Of a DNA stretch of 36,248 nucleotides, positions 17,151 through 25,780 are shown piece by piece. The notes under the pieces were generated by a model. That model had not been told where the DNA came from. It was given only the letters and a program-made list of their open reading frames with translations, and did no database searches. Numbering within the stretch: position 1 is the stretch's first letter; each line of letters opens with the position of its first letter. The position numbers and the translations under genes are program-made. This DNA is from Candidatus Aminicenantota bacterium. GTDB lineage: Bacteria > Acidobacteriota > Aminicenantia > Aminicenantales > Saccharicenantaceae. Location: positions 1 to 36,248 of the forward strand of contig JABLWX010000019.1 of assembly GCA_013178315.1 (NCBI GenBank). Direction: 5' to 3'.

Positions 17151-17163
17151 ACCCCTTAGGGGT
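17151..17163. promoter_or_regulatory. 13-bp dyad, possible operator
   Basis: ACCCCTTAGGGGT is a perfect odd palindrome (6-bp arms around a single T) in the divergent region between the leftward barrel gene and the rightward OsmC gene. A shared repressor or activator site is possible; no regulator gene is adjacent. Confidence 0.35.
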
Positions 17164-17230
17164 GAACCGACGGGCTATTTTTTAGGGCCGGACGGGGTTT
17201 AGTCCTGGATTTAACCCGGGTTTTAGTATC

Positions 17231-17259
17231 TTGGCGCAGCTTAACCGTTAGGGTAAAAT
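17231..17259 (+). promoter_or_regulatory. sigma70-type promoter for the OsmC-PAP2 genes
   Basis: TTGGCG (17231-17236), a 17-bp spacer and TAAAAT (17254-17259). Transcription would begin near 17266, about 30 nt before ATG 17298. Confidence 0.5.
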
Positions 17260-17297
17260 ACAAGAGCATAATTTATTGAGACGAGATGGAGGCTTCT

Positions 17298-17702
17298 ATG
17301 AACGACAGGGAGATCCGGGTGACCTTTGAGGGCAACCTGAAAGTGAAAGCTGAATACAGGGGCATGAGTATTCTGACCGACCAGCCGGCCTATGCCGGCG
17401 GAGACGGGTCCGCGCCCGCTCCGTTTGACCTGTTCCTGGCTTCGCTGGCCACCTGTGCCGGCTATTATGTGCTGGCCTTCTGCAAACAGAGAGGCCTGGC
17501 CACGGAAGGCATCTACCTGACCATGTCCATGGAAAAGGGGCCGGCCTCGAAGATGATAGAAAAAATCAGAATAGAAATACACCTGCCATCAGATTTTCCG
17601 GAGAAGTATAAAGAAGCTGTGGTCAGGGCCGCCGACCAGTGCACGGTTAAAGCTCACATCCTAAAGGCCCCGGCTTTTGAGGTGCTGGCCGTTCAGGATT
17701 AG
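17298..17702 (+). CDS. OsmC/Ohr-family protein
   Basis: A 134-residue OsmC-fold protein. The two reactive cysteines of the family are present: Cys53 in LFLASLATCAGYYV and Cys115 in AADQCTVKAHIL, positioned to act as peroxidatic and resolving thiols for organic hydroperoxide reduction. An extra Cys62 lies one helix turn beyond the first active site. I choose ATG 17298 over ATG 17286 because GGAGG (17288-17292) is five bases ahead of 17298 and overlaps the earlier ATG. It belongs to the general OsmC/YhfA-like group (SAPAPFDLFLASLATC) and cannot be assigned to Ohr. The PAP2 gene starts 23 bp after its stop, so the two likely form one operon. Confidence 0.88.
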   Translation: MNDREIRVTFEGNLKVKAEYRGMSILTDQPAYAGGDGSAPAPFDLFLASLATCAGYYVLAFCKQRGLATEGIYLTMSMEKGPASKMIEKIRIEIHLPSDFPEKYKEAVVRAADQCTVKAHILKAPAFEVLAVQD

Positions 17703-17725
17703 CCTTGGGGCCGGGGGCTGCCGTC

Positions 17726-18613
17726 ATGGTCGGGCAGAAGTCAAGCCGGGTGCAGCTATTTCCGGCGGAAAAGCTAATCATTCTTTCAGTTTCCTTTTTT
17801 TCCTGTATCCTTCTGGGTGATTACCTGTTAAGAGGGAACCGTGAAGTTTTTCTGGTACCGGTCAGCCTGGCCATCATTTTAATCTTTTTTTACCTGCCTC
17901 AAACCAGGCAGAAATACCGCGGAAATCCAGTCTGGCTTTTCTTTTTTTCGGCCCTTACCCTGCCCGGCTATGCCTATCTTTACAAGTTGGCCGGGGCCCT
18001 GGTTCAGTTTCTCCGGCGCCCCTGGCAGGATGAGCTCCTGGTCCGCCTGGACGTGGCTGTCTTCGGCTTTAGTCCCAACCTGGCCCTGAGCGGCTTTCAG
18101 CCGGCCTGGTTGACCGAGCTGATGATGTTCTCCTACCTGGCCTACCTGCCGCTGGTGGCCTGGCTGGCTTACATGCTTTTTCGGATTAGGGGCCAGGCCG
18201 GCCTCCAGTCTTATGCTTTCACCCTGGGCCTGGCCTACCTGGCCTGTTTCCTTTTTTTTATCCTGGTACCGGCCTCCAGCCCGCGCTTCTATTTTGAAGG
18301 GATAACCCCGGAAGGCGGTTTTCTTTTTCGCCGATTGATGAACCTGGTGGAAACCTCGGCTCAATACCGAGGCGGTTCTTTTCCCTCAGCTCATTGTGCC
18401 GCCGGGACGGTTATGCTGTATTTCTCGATTAAGGCGGGTAAGAAAGTGGCCCCGGTAGTCATCCCGCTCATCATCCTGTTTTTTATCAGCACGGTCTATG
18501 GCCAGTATCATTATGCGGTCGATGTGCTGGCCGGGATCGTTGTCGGACTGGCCGCTATTCCAATTTCTAAAATGATTCTCCGTGATGGGGTGCCCGGTTC
18601 CGGGCTCAATTAA
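17726..18613 (+). CDS. PAP2-superfamily membrane phosphatase (AUR1-like PAP2_3 type)
   Basis: A 295-residue protein with about six or seven membrane segments. The PAP2 catalytic motifs are present: PSAH at 220-223 (SFPSAHC) and the C-terminal His262/Asp266 pair in YGQYHYAVDVLAG. The usual first motif KxxxxxxRP is replaced by FFILVPASSPRFYF near 178-190. This is characteristic of the inositol-phosphorylceramide-synthase-like branch of PAP2 proteins. Likely substrates are lipid phosphates, with phosphatase or head-group transfer chemistry on the outer face of the inner membrane. I use ATG 17726, preceded by GGGGG, instead of the upstream TTG at 17705. It follows OsmC by 23 bp and converges with the epimerase gene. 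Confidence 0.8.
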   Translation: MVGQKSSRVQLFPAEKLIILSVSFFSCILLGDYLLRGNREVFLVPVSLAIILIFFYLPQTRQKYRGNPVWLFFFSALTLPGYAYLYKLAGALVQFLRRPWQDELLVRLDVAVFGFSPNLALSGFQPAWLTELMMFSYLAYLPLVAWLAYMLFRIRGQAGLQSYAFTLGLAYLACFLFFILVPASSPRFYFEGITPEGGFLFRRLMNLVETSAQYRGGSFPSAHCAAGTVMLYFSIKAGKKVAPVVIPLIILFFISTVYGQYHYAVDVLAGIVVGLAAIPISKMILRDGVPGSGLN

Positions 18614-18702
18614 TGTGCTTGTTTTTCCGGTCCGGCAGGTAATAGCGTTATTATTGAATAAATCCCGGCTTATTGATTAACTTTTGGTCATGTAACCTGC
18701 TG

Positions 18703-19698
18703 TTATTTAGTCCTTATTTTGTAACCGAGCCATTCACAGGTGGCTTCAAGGCCTGCCCGCAGGCCCCGCGGCTGATAGCCGAGCTCGCTTTTAGCTTTGT
18801 TGATTGAAACTTCCCAGTTGTGGAGGAAAGTTCGTACCCAGCCTTCCGTTATCAATGGATAAATTCCAAGATTCCTGGCCTTCCAGCCTTTCAGCCTGGC
18901 CAGAGCCAGGGCCAGGGAAGGCGGTATCGCCAGGCGCAGAGTGCGGCGGCCTGAGACCTCTTCCAGCAGGTCGTAAAAACCAGCCAGAGAAATATTTTCA
19001 TCACCAAGAAAATAGGCCTGGCCGGGCTGACCCCTGCTCATCAGAAGCTTCAAGCCCGCGACCACGTCTTCCACATAAACGTAATTGCCCCTTTCCTGGC
19101 CCCGGTTCAACACCGGGCAGAACCTGTACTTCAGGTAGTACTTGATAAGTCTGGTGACGGAGTTGGCTTCTGAAATCAGGCCCGGGCCGTAAACCCGGGT
19201 CGGGCGGCCGATAACTATTTCCAGGCCCTGTTTCAGATATTCGGGAATAATTTTTTCCGAGAGGGCCTTGCTGGCTTCATAGGCGGTGAAGTAAGGAATG
19301 TGGTCCCGGTTGCTGTCTTCTGTTGCCGGGACTGAGCCTGAGGGGCCACTGACCACCGAAGAGCTTACATAAACCACCCTTTCCAGGCCGGCAGACAGCG
19401 CGGCTTCCAGAATATTTCGAAAGCCTTCCACGTTAACTCTGTAAAATACCCTGTCCTCCGGGGCCCAGTTTCTGGCGTAAGCGGCCAGGTGGTAGAGCCG
19501 GTGGCAGCCGGCCAGGGCTCTTTTAAGGGCGGACGGGTCCAGTAGATCGACCCTGACCGTTTCTGTGTAAGATTCCTTAAGCCAGTCGGGTCTTTTGGGG
19601 CTCCGGACCAGCAGGCGGAGTGTTTCCCCGTCGCTGAGAAGACTTCGGACCAGGTGATTTCCGATAAACCCGGTGCCGCCGGTAACAGCCGTAATCAT
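18703..19698 (-). CDS. NAD(P)-dependent epimerase/dehydratase (extended SDR)
   Basis: A 331-residue extended short-chain dehydrogenase. The Rossmann motif GGTGFIG is at residues 7-13 right after a short strand, NADP/NAD contacts LVRSPKR and DLLD follow, and the catalytic Tyr140-x3-Lys144 (AYEASK) with upstream Ser (VYVSSSVVSG) is intact. The C-terminal part carries the typical RPTRVYGPG and YVYVEDVVAGLKLLM segments. It resembles the dihydroflavonol-reductase/hopanoid-associated sugar epimerase group, but the substrate cannot be specified. It is divergent from the GH172 gene and could belong to sugar or lipid modification; no other pathway gene adjoins it. Confidence 0.85.
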   Translation of the reverse strand: MITAVTGGTGFIGNHLVRSLLSDGETLRLLVRSPKRPDWLKESYTETVRVDLLDPSALKRALAGCHRLYHLAAYARNWAPEDRVFYRVNVEGFRNILEAALSAGLERVVYVSSSVVSGPSGSVPATEDSNRDHIPYFTAYEASKALSEKIIPEYLKQGLEIVIGRPTRVYGPGLISEANSVTRLIKYYLKYRFCPVLNRGQERGNYVYVEDVVAGLKLLMSRGQPGQAYFLGDENISLAGFYDLLEEVSGRRTLRLAIPPSLALALARLKGWKARNLGIYPLITEGWVRTFLHNWEVSINKAKSELGYQPRGLRAGLEATCEWLGYKIRTK

Positions 19699-19827
19699 TT
19701 ATTCCAACCCTTGGCCTCGATCTTTCCGGATTATAGATTTTATCCAGGACGGCGGCAACTTCTGGTGGACGTTGGGCGGCGGTTTGTGGATAATCAGAGT
19801 GAACTCATCACCAACTGGAGGTCCAGC

Positions 19828-21036
19828 ATGAATGCTAAAAAAATTGTCAACGCCCTGATTCTCGGTCTGATGCTTTTTCCTCTGTCCGGCCTGGGCCAGG
19901 AAAAATTCTCCGGGAGCTCTCTCCTGGATGACCTGGCCCGGTTGAAGAATTACCAGCGGCTGAGGATATCCAGCTACGACCGGAGCGGCAAGAATTCGGA
20001 TTCTCTCAAGATTCAGCCCGGAGAAACGGCCGAGCTGGCCCGGATCGAGGGAGCGGGCATCATCACCCACATCTGGATTACCGTTTCCTGTCCCGACCCG
20101 ATGATAAGGCGGAACGCGGTGCTGCGCATGTACTGGGACGGGGAGAAGAACCCCAGCGTGGAATGCCCGCTGGGTGATTTCTTTGGACAGGGCTGGGGCG
20201 AGAAATATAACTTCGTCAGCCTGCCCCTGGCCGTGTCACCCGGAAACGGCAACGGTCTCAACAGTTATTTCCCGATGCCCTTCAGCAACGGGGCCCTGGT
20301 CACCCTGGAGAACCAATCCGACCAGCCCATCAACGCCTTTTACTATTACATAGATTACGAGAAACACAAGACCCTTCCGGCCGACCTGGGACGTTTTCAC
20401 GCTTTCTGGAACCGGGAACTGACCGACCCGGGACCGGACGGGGAGAACGAGTGGTCGGTGCTTGGCCCGCAGTCTCCCAACCTGGACGGGGCTGCCAACT
20501 ATGTCATTGCCGACATCGAGGGCAAGGGACAGTTTGTCGGTATCAATTATTATGTGGACAATCCTTCCCCCATGTGGTACGGGGAGGGTGACGACATGTT
20601 TTTCATTGATGGCGAAAAGTGGCCGCCGTCGCTTCATGGAACCGGCACTGAAGACTTCTTCAATTCTTCCTGGAGTCCAAAGGAAATCTACCAGCATCCT
20701 TTCTTCGGCTATGCCCGGGTCAACCATGAAACCGGCTGGCTGGGCCGGACTCACTGCTACCGGTTCTTCCTGGAATCGCCCATCACCTTTGAAAAATCGC
20801 TCCGGGCCACGATTGAACACGGGCACAATAACTGCCTGATCCTGGACCTGGTTACAGTGGCTTACTGGTACCAGAAGGAACCGCACAAGCCCTTCCCGGT
20901 CCTGAGGCCCAAGGAGGAAAGGCAGAACAGGCCGCCGGTGGGGGTGGTGGAAATTCATCTCTGGCGGGAAGCCTGGCGTCAGTCCCAGGGTGGCGGCAAG
21001 CTCTGGGGGAACGAACGAAAGGAAGAAAAGAAATAG
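19828..21036 (+). CDS. exported GH172 (DUF2961) glycoside hydrolase-like protein
   Basis: A 402-residue exported protein. The signal peptide covers about 1-23 (ending LSGLGQ). The mature part is DUF2961, now glycoside hydrolase family 172, whose characterised members act on fructofuranosyl or D-arabinofuranosyl linkages. Typical segments are ARIEGAGIITHIWIT, ECPLGDFFGQGWG, NYYVDNP, and the signature LHGTGTEDFFNSSW near 268-281, whose Glu is a conserved active-site candidate, followed by GYARVNHETGW. I start at ATG 19828, which has GGAGG (19817-19821) six bases ahead and begins the signal peptide; the open frame upstream to 19654 overlaps the divergent gene and is not coding. Length suits a one-domain GH172 enzyme. 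The sugar cannot be inferred. Confidence 0.85.
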   Translation: MNAKKIVNALILGLMLFPLSGLGQEKFSGSSLLDDLARLKNYQRLRISSYDRSGKNSDSLKIQPGETAELARIEGAGIITHIWITVSCPDPMIRRNAVLRMYWDGEKNPSVECPLGDFFGQGWGEKYNFVSLPLAVSPGNGNGLNSYFPMPFSNGALVTLENQSDQPINAFYYYIDYEKHKTLPADLGRFHAFWNRELTDPGPDGENEWSVLGPQSPNLDGAANYVIADIEGKGQFVGINYYVDNPSPMWYGEGDDMFFIDGEKWPPSLHGTGTEDFFNSSWSPKEIYQHPFFGYARVNHETGWLGRTHCYRFFLESPITFEKSLRATIEHGHNNCLILDLVTVAYWYQKEPHKPFPVLRPKEERQNRPPVGVVEIHLWREAWRQSQGGGKLWGNERKEEKK

Positions 21037-21075
21037 CCAGAAGCTGCCGGAGGGGTCAGCCTGAGGGGTCTTTTT

Positions 21076-22047
21076 TCAAACCCCGGGCTGGTCTTCAGAC
21101 TCGTTTCCCCGGTTGACCAGGAATCGTTCGGCTTTCTTCCTGTTTCCGGTTACCTTGATTGCTGCCGGCAGCACCTTCACTTTTACCGAATCCAGGCAAC
21201 CCAGGTACTCGCCGTTGTACTGGACTTCAAGGCCCTGTCCCTTGATGACCACTTCCCTGGCCTTGAAGTGCCTCAGCTTTCTCTGTACCCAGCCGAAGTA
21301 GATGAGGGGAAACAGAAAAATGTAGATTAACGGAGGCATTTCAAAAAGGATGATATCCAGGTAGCCGTCATCAAGCCTGGCCTGGGGAGCCACCAGCCAG
21401 CTATAGCCAAAGTAGTTGCTGTTTCCGATCACACAGTCGAGAAAACGGCTGGTTATGGTCAGGTTTTCGTACTGGCGGCCTTCCTGGTCAACCGCTCCCC
21501 GCAGTTCCAGGATGTTCTCTTTTCTCCTGTAAAAAAGAAGTTTGCGGGCGGCCAGCAGGTGGCCGAAGAGTCCCGGGATCGAGTGCCTCAGTTTTTCTCC
21601 GGTGACCGCGGCCGTAGAGCCGACACTGGCAAAGGCAGCCACCCGGTCTTCGATCTGGATCAGGTCGATGCTGAAAATATCGCCCTCGAGGATGTACTTG
21701 ATGGCCTTGAAGGGATTGCGGGGAATACCCAGGGATTTTCTGAAAGCGTTTCCACTACCAAAAGGAATCACCCCGAAGACCACCCGGTCGGGCCGTCCGG
21801 ACTCAAAAATTCCCTGGAGGACATCGGCTATGGTCCCATCCCCGCCGACGGCTACCACCAGGTCGGCCGAGGAACAGATTGACCTGGTCATTTCCACCGT
21901 TTCCTCTTTGGTCTTCGGCGTATCGAGGCAACTGCCGGGCAACCTTTTGACCAGTTCAGCCCGCAGTTTGCGCCGCCTCTTCCAGCGCTTGTTGGCGGCC
22001 AGAGGATTGATAAGACAAACAATTTTTCTGTCGCCGCTGTTTTCCAT
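21076..22047 (-). CDS. diacylglycerol/lipid kinase family protein (YegS/DgkB-like)
   Basis: A 323-residue protein of the DAGK catalytic family. Landmarks are CLINPLAANKR near 11-21, the nucleotide-binding GGDGT at 68-72, and GSGNAF at 97-102 (VIPFGSGNAFRKSLG), all in canonical positions. The C-terminal part with ARLDDGYLDIIL and the strand LEVQYNGEYLG fits the second domain of YegS-like lipid kinases. It should phosphorylate a diacylglycerol-type or other lipid at the inner membrane surface. Translation may start at ATG 22047 or at GTG 22050 immediately before it; AAGG overlaps these starts, so the ribosome site is poor. It follows the leftward PHP gene's orientation but lies downstream of it by 48 bp, so the two may be co-transcribed. 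Confidence 0.85.
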   Translation of the reverse strand: MENSGDRKIVCLINPLAANKRWKRRRKLRAELVKRLPGSCLDTPKTKEETVEMTRSICSSADLVVAVGGDGTIADVLQGIFESGRPDRVVFGVIPFGSGNAFRKSLGIPRNPFKAIKYILEGDIFSIDLIQIEDRVAAFASVGSTAAVTGEKLRHSIPGLFGHLLAARKLLFYRRKENILELRGAVDQEGRQYENLTITSRFLDCVIGNSNYFGYSWLVAPQARLDDGYLDIILFEMPPLIYIFLFPLIYFGWVQRKLRHFKAREVVIKGQGLEVQYNGEYLGCLDSVKVKVLPAAIKVTGNRKKAERFLVNRGNESEDQPGV

Positions 22048-22095
22048 CACCTTAACAATGACCGGGAAATATTGAATGAAACGCTCTTATTTATA

Positions 22096-24570
22096 TCATG
22101 GGCACCTGGAGCTGTCAAAGGCAGCCTTGGTCCGGGGAGCGTCGAACAGGCCGTTGCCATCCACGTCAACAAAAACCGGGTTGGTAATGGCGTAGGGCAG
22201 GGCTGCCTCCTGGGGCTCCCCGTTTCTGGCCGGCTGCTGCACCACGGGATACAGGGATTGCGTTCCGATGACTTCCACCAGCAGGTAGGCATCTGAAGCG
22301 AGTTCTATATCAATTTTCCTGTCAAATTTCTCGGCCTTGACAGCTTGGGTCACCACGGGGAAAATAATTTTTCTTTCTCCGTTGACGATGACCCTGACCT
22401 CGCTGACCTCTATCCAGGGAGCCGATTGAACCCGGATCCTGGCCTTGACCTTGCCGTCGCGGTCGGTGAGCTGGTCTCCTGGTTGGAACTTGCCGTTGAC
22501 CGTAAATTCGACGATAGGCCCGTTGGTGACGAAGGACTGACCCTTCTTCAGGGCCGAGGCCAGGTCTTCCCAGCTGAGGTCCTTGAGTTTTTTCGGACAG
22601 CGCACGACAACTCGTGAATATCCGGGCTCACCGCCGGCCGCCCCGTGAGAATCGGAAGAGCCGACCGCCGGGAAGCGGAAACCCTGGCTCAACAGGTTGA
22701 GCCAGTCGGTCACCGCCTGGTCATTTCCCCGATGACTGCTGGCCCCGTTCATGATTTCAATCAGGTCGAAGCCGAGTGATAGGTCGCCCTGGGCCGTGTC
22801 AGCCGTTTTCTTGTCGAGACCGGCATTTTCAAAATAGCCCAGGTTCCCGGCCCGGGGGTGATTGAGCTGCAGAAGGGAAGTCGGGTTTTTCTGGCGGCAG
22901 GCGTTGAACAGTTCGGCGACTTTTTCAAAGAGGGGAATGATGGCTCCTCTGGTTTTCTGTTCTGGCTTGATTACCACAGGGTAGTTGTTGAAATGGAGGT
23001 AACTGTTCAGGGGCGTGACCTCAAACCCCGGGAAGACCCGGAGGTAGTCGACGAGCCCAAGCCGGTTTAGCTCCGGTTGATAATCGGTGACGTAGTTGTG
23101 GTCGGTGGCTATGGCCACGTCCAGGTTCTCGGCTACTATCGACCTGAGCCTTTCCGCCACACTCAGCGTTCCGTCAGAGTTGATGGTGTGAAGATGCGGG
23201 TCAATTGAAATATACCCCTTGAGGTTGACTGCCTTTTCCAGGGTGAAGGTAATTTCCCTGCTCTGTCCGGAGAGAACCTCTACCACCTGCCGATCGCTGG
23301 TGTATAGAGGCCCGTATGAGGCGACCAGCAGGTAGCGGCCGCCGGCCAGTTCTAACTCCATGGGCTGGGGATGGAGATAAACCGAATTCTTGAACCTTTC
23401 CCAGCTCCGGCCGCTTTGCACCGGGTTCTGGGGAGCAAAATAGGGTGTCCTGGTTCCCTCCAGGCCGAAGACCGAAATCTTCCCGGGCAGGGGCTTTCCT
23501 TTCCTGTCAACCAGCTTCAGCTTGAGCTGTCCTCCGGCCGGGCGGGCCAGTTCAACCTGGCGGTCGCCGGTCTTGCTCACCCGAACCGTCTTTTCGATGA
23601 CGGCCGGGAAAAAGTGGGCCCGGACACGGTAAGTGCCCTCGGGCAGTAAGGTCTTCAGTCGTTCTTCACCACGACCATAGTGCCTGAAGAAAACCGAGGA
23701 AGACAGGATCTCTTCCACCACCACTTCGGCCGGGGCCTCCTGGCCGTTTTTCAGGCTGATTTCCACCGGCACCACTTCTTTTTTCAGGAGGCCATAGATA
23801 GAGGACAGAAGTTCGGAGACATCTTTCCTGACAAGAAGAACGTAGTTTAGCTCCATGGTCTGACCGGGGAGGAGTTGCTCTGGCAGTTCGGCAGGTCGGC
23901 TGCCCAGGTTCACCCACCCCAGGTACAGGGTCTTTTTCTGATAGACCCGGAAATTGAGCCCGGGGAAATATTCCCGGTGGTAGGGGTTGAAATTGTAGAA
24001 ATGCAGGGCGTTGAAATACAGGGAGAGAGACAGCCTGTCGATGGGCTTCTGGCCCTGGTTCCGGAAGGTGCTCTTGATTATTACCTGCCCTTTTTCCGGC
24101 GGGATGGTGTAGCTGGTGCTGACGGTAGCTTTCGCCCCGTCCCTGCTCTCGAAATCGGCCTTAAGGTCTATGGTCAGGGGGGCAGTTTTTGTTCTGGGGG
24201 CGGTGGTTTTGACCACCGTATAGCCCGGGTAATAATAATTGAGTCCCGTTCTGACCTGAACCTGGCCGGCCACGATTTTATTTCCGGCCGGCGAATCAGC
24301 CGGGACCAGAGCCAGCAGGGCCCCCCGGCCGTCGGGCTGCGGGTAATAATTTATTTCGGGAAAGTCCCGGGGTTCAATCGCGATCAGGTAGAGGTATTTT
24401 CCGTCGTTGACCAGGTAATCTCCGGCTCTGGCCAGGGAAGCGAGCTCGCCGGGAAGCTCTTCGGGCCGGCTGACCTTTTTGAGCTCGACGGCTGCTTCCA
24501 GCCCTGGGGCCAGGGCCAGCATAACGAGGGTGAGCAATACCAGAACCGCTATTTTATTAGACTTATTCAT
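22096..24570 (-). CDS. exported CehA/McbA-type PHP-domain metallohydrolase
   Basis: An 824-residue exported protein. After a signal peptide (about 1-27) come roughly 400 residues of strand-rich sequence, including a carboxypeptidase-regulatory-like segment (GGQLKLKLVDRKGKPLPGK) and a TFTLEKAVNLKG lead-in. The PHP domain runs from about 450 to 650 with a complete set of metal ligands: His459 and His461 (DPHLHT), Asp490-His491 (ATDHN), Glu517 (FPGFEVTP), His571 (LNHPR), and Asp640-His642 (GSSDSHG). A final beta domain follows, with a DVDGNGLFD calcium-like loop near the end. CehA-type proteins hydrolyse phosphoesters or carbamates; the natural substrate is unknown. I start at ATG 24570, with GGAGG six bases ahead. 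Confidence 0.85.
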   Translation of the reverse strand: MNKSNKIAVLVLLTLVMLALAPGLEAAVELKKVSRPEELPGELASLARAGDYLVNDGKYLYLIAIEPRDFPEINYYPQPDGRGALLALVPADSPAGNKIVAGQVQVRTGLNYYYPGYTVVKTTAPRTKTAPLTIDLKADFESRDGAKATVSTSYTIPPEKGQVIIKSTFRNQGQKPIDRLSLSLYFNALHFYNFNPYHREYFPGLNFRVYQKKTLYLGWVNLGSRPAELPEQLLPGQTMELNYVLLVRKDVSELLSSIYGLLKKEVVPVEISLKNGQEAPAEVVVEEILSSSVFFRHYGRGEERLKTLLPEGTYRVRAHFFPAVIEKTVRVSKTGDRQVELARPAGGQLKLKLVDRKGKPLPGKISVFGLEGTRTPYFAPQNPVQSGRSWERFKNSVYLHPQPMELELAGGRYLLVASYGPLYTSDRQVVEVLSGQSREITFTLEKAVNLKGYISIDPHLHTINSDGTLSVAERLRSIVAENLDVAIATDHNYVTDYQPELNRLGLVDYLRVFPGFEVTPLNSYLHFNNYPVVIKPEQKTRGAIIPLFEKVAELFNACRQKNPTSLLQLNHPRAGNLGYFENAGLDKKTADTAQGDLSLGFDLIEIMNGASSHRGNDQAVTDWLNLLSQGFRFPAVGSSDSHGAAGGEPGYSRVVVRCPKKLKDLSWEDLASALKKGQSFVTNGPIVEFTVNGKFQPGDQLTDRDGKVKARIRVQSAPWIEVSEVRVIVNGERKIIFPVVTQAVKAEKFDRKIDIELASDAYLLVEVIGTQSLYPVVQQPARNGEPQEAALPYAITNPVFVDVDGNGLFDAPRTKAAFDSSRCP

Positions 24571-24643
24571 GAATACCTCCATTAAAATATTTTACATCTT
24601 ATCAAAAATCAGCCCGGCCATAAATTCATTTTTCCCGTGGAAA

Positions 24644-24652
24644 TGATAAAAT
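24644..24652 (+). promoter_or_regulatory. extended -10 element just before the GNAT start
   Basis: TG-A-TAAAAT (24644-24652) ends 9 bp before ATG 24662. The predicted start site near 24659 would leave almost no leader, and no Shine-Dalgarno is present, so the mRNA is likely leaderless. Confidence 0.5.
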
Positions 24653-24661
24653 TAGACCACC

Positions 24662-25636
24662 ATGTTAAAGCTGCCGGAAAAGGTCATAAAGATCAGGGAC
24701 AAGAAGTTCTTGTTCAGGGTGGAAGATAGCCCTCAGGCTGCTGATTATAAAAAATATGAAGACCTCCGCCAGGCGGTCTGGCAGTTTGCCGAAGACCACA
24801 TGGCCGGAACCAGGAATCTGCTCTGTGAGAATTTTCTGCACGAGGGGAGCAGTCTCTTTCTGGGCGTGTTTGAAGAAGCTGAGGACGGAGGCTTTATCCT
24901 GGATGGTCAACACCTGGTCGGATTCAGTTACGGCTTTGTCGGGCTGAAGGATAAGTCCCTGGGATTTGACCGGCCCTCCAACCTCTGGTTCTATTCCCAG
25001 TTTCTGGGAGTCAGGCCGGACCGACTGAACTATGGACTGGGGATTCTGATCAAGGAGTTTCAGCGAGAGGTTTTGCTGGAGGTTCTGCATATCGAAACGG
25101 TGGTCTGCACCTACGACCCGCTGACCGCGGTCAACGCTTATCGCAATGTCCGTCACTTCGGTATGAAGGTGGTGGAATACCGCGTGGCGCCCTACGGAGA
25201 GTACGGGGGCCGGCTCAACCGCCAGGATGTCCCTTCCGACCGGTTCTTCATGAGCTGGAATCTCAAAGAAAATTTCTATCCGCCGGTACCCGAGCCCGAG
25301 GTTACTGATTATATTGAGCGTTGTCCCCTGACCCTCCGGGTTGACATCCGGCCGCTGGAGACAGAAAAGGGTCGGGCTGACCTGGAGATGGCCTCGGGTC
25401 CGATTCTGAACCTGGAGGACGAATATCTCCTGGTGCCGGTTCCGGCCGATTTCTACCTGATGTTGAACCTGACCGACGTTGAGGAGCCTGAAATCCGCCG
25501 GATACCGGTCGACTGGCGTTTCCGGACCAGAGAAATCTTCCTGCATTATTTCCAGCGTGGCTACCGGGTAGTGGATTTCCTGAAAGTGGAGGCTGGTCAG
25601 AAAAGGTGCTTCTATCTCTTAAGACGTAACCGATGA
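24662..25636 (+). CDS. COG3375-like GNAT-fold protein
   Basis: A 324-residue cytoplasmic protein. The middle segment (about 80-215) matches the COG3375 group of predicted GNAT acetyltransferases: GQHLVGFSYGFVG, LWFYSQFLGVRPDRLNYGLG (the acetyl-CoA-facing strand and helix), then CTYDPLTAVNAYRNVRHFG, APYGEYGGRLN and the SDRFFMSWNL end. The C-terminal 100 residues are a smaller domain with ILNLEDEYLLVPVPADF and are less familiar. Substrate is unknown; the family is best known as a neighbour in peptide and amino-acid acylation contexts, which I treat as weak evidence. ATG 24662 has no ribosome site and follows a -10 element directly. It is divergent from the PHP gene, with only 91 bp between the two starts. 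Confidence 0.75.
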   Translation: MLKLPEKVIKIRDKKFLFRVEDSPQAADYKKYEDLRQAVWQFAEDHMAGTRNLLCENFLHEGSSLFLGVFEEAEDGGFILDGQHLVGFSYGFVGLKDKSLGFDRPSNLWFYSQFLGVRPDRLNYGLGILIKEFQREVLLEVLHIETVVCTYDPLTAVNAYRNVRHFGMKVVEYRVAPYGEYGGRLNRQDVPSDRFFMSWNLKENFYPPVPEPEVTDYIERCPLTLRVDIRPLETEKGRADLEMASGPILNLEDEYLLVPVPADFYLMLNLTDVEEPEIRRIPVDWRFRTREIFLHYFQRGYRVVDFLKVEAGQKRCFYLLRRNR

Positions 25637-25780
25637 CCCGAAGATAAAAAATAGTTCGGTCCAGGCCCCGGCTTTGCTATAATCTGGTTCTTTGAGCAAA
25701 ACCATGAAGACCGACCGATGCCGGTAGTGCCAGGAAGGCAATTTTCTCCGGCCGGCATCTGGCCGCATGAAAGGATGAAC

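Noticed and set aside
19654..19827. Upstream extension of the GH172 frame
   Set aside because: It overlaps the divergent epimerase start; the signal peptide and GGAGG place the start at 19828.
24665..25546. 293-codon antisense frame over the GNAT gene
   Set aside because: Shadow of a real gene; the plus strand carries COG3375 motifs.
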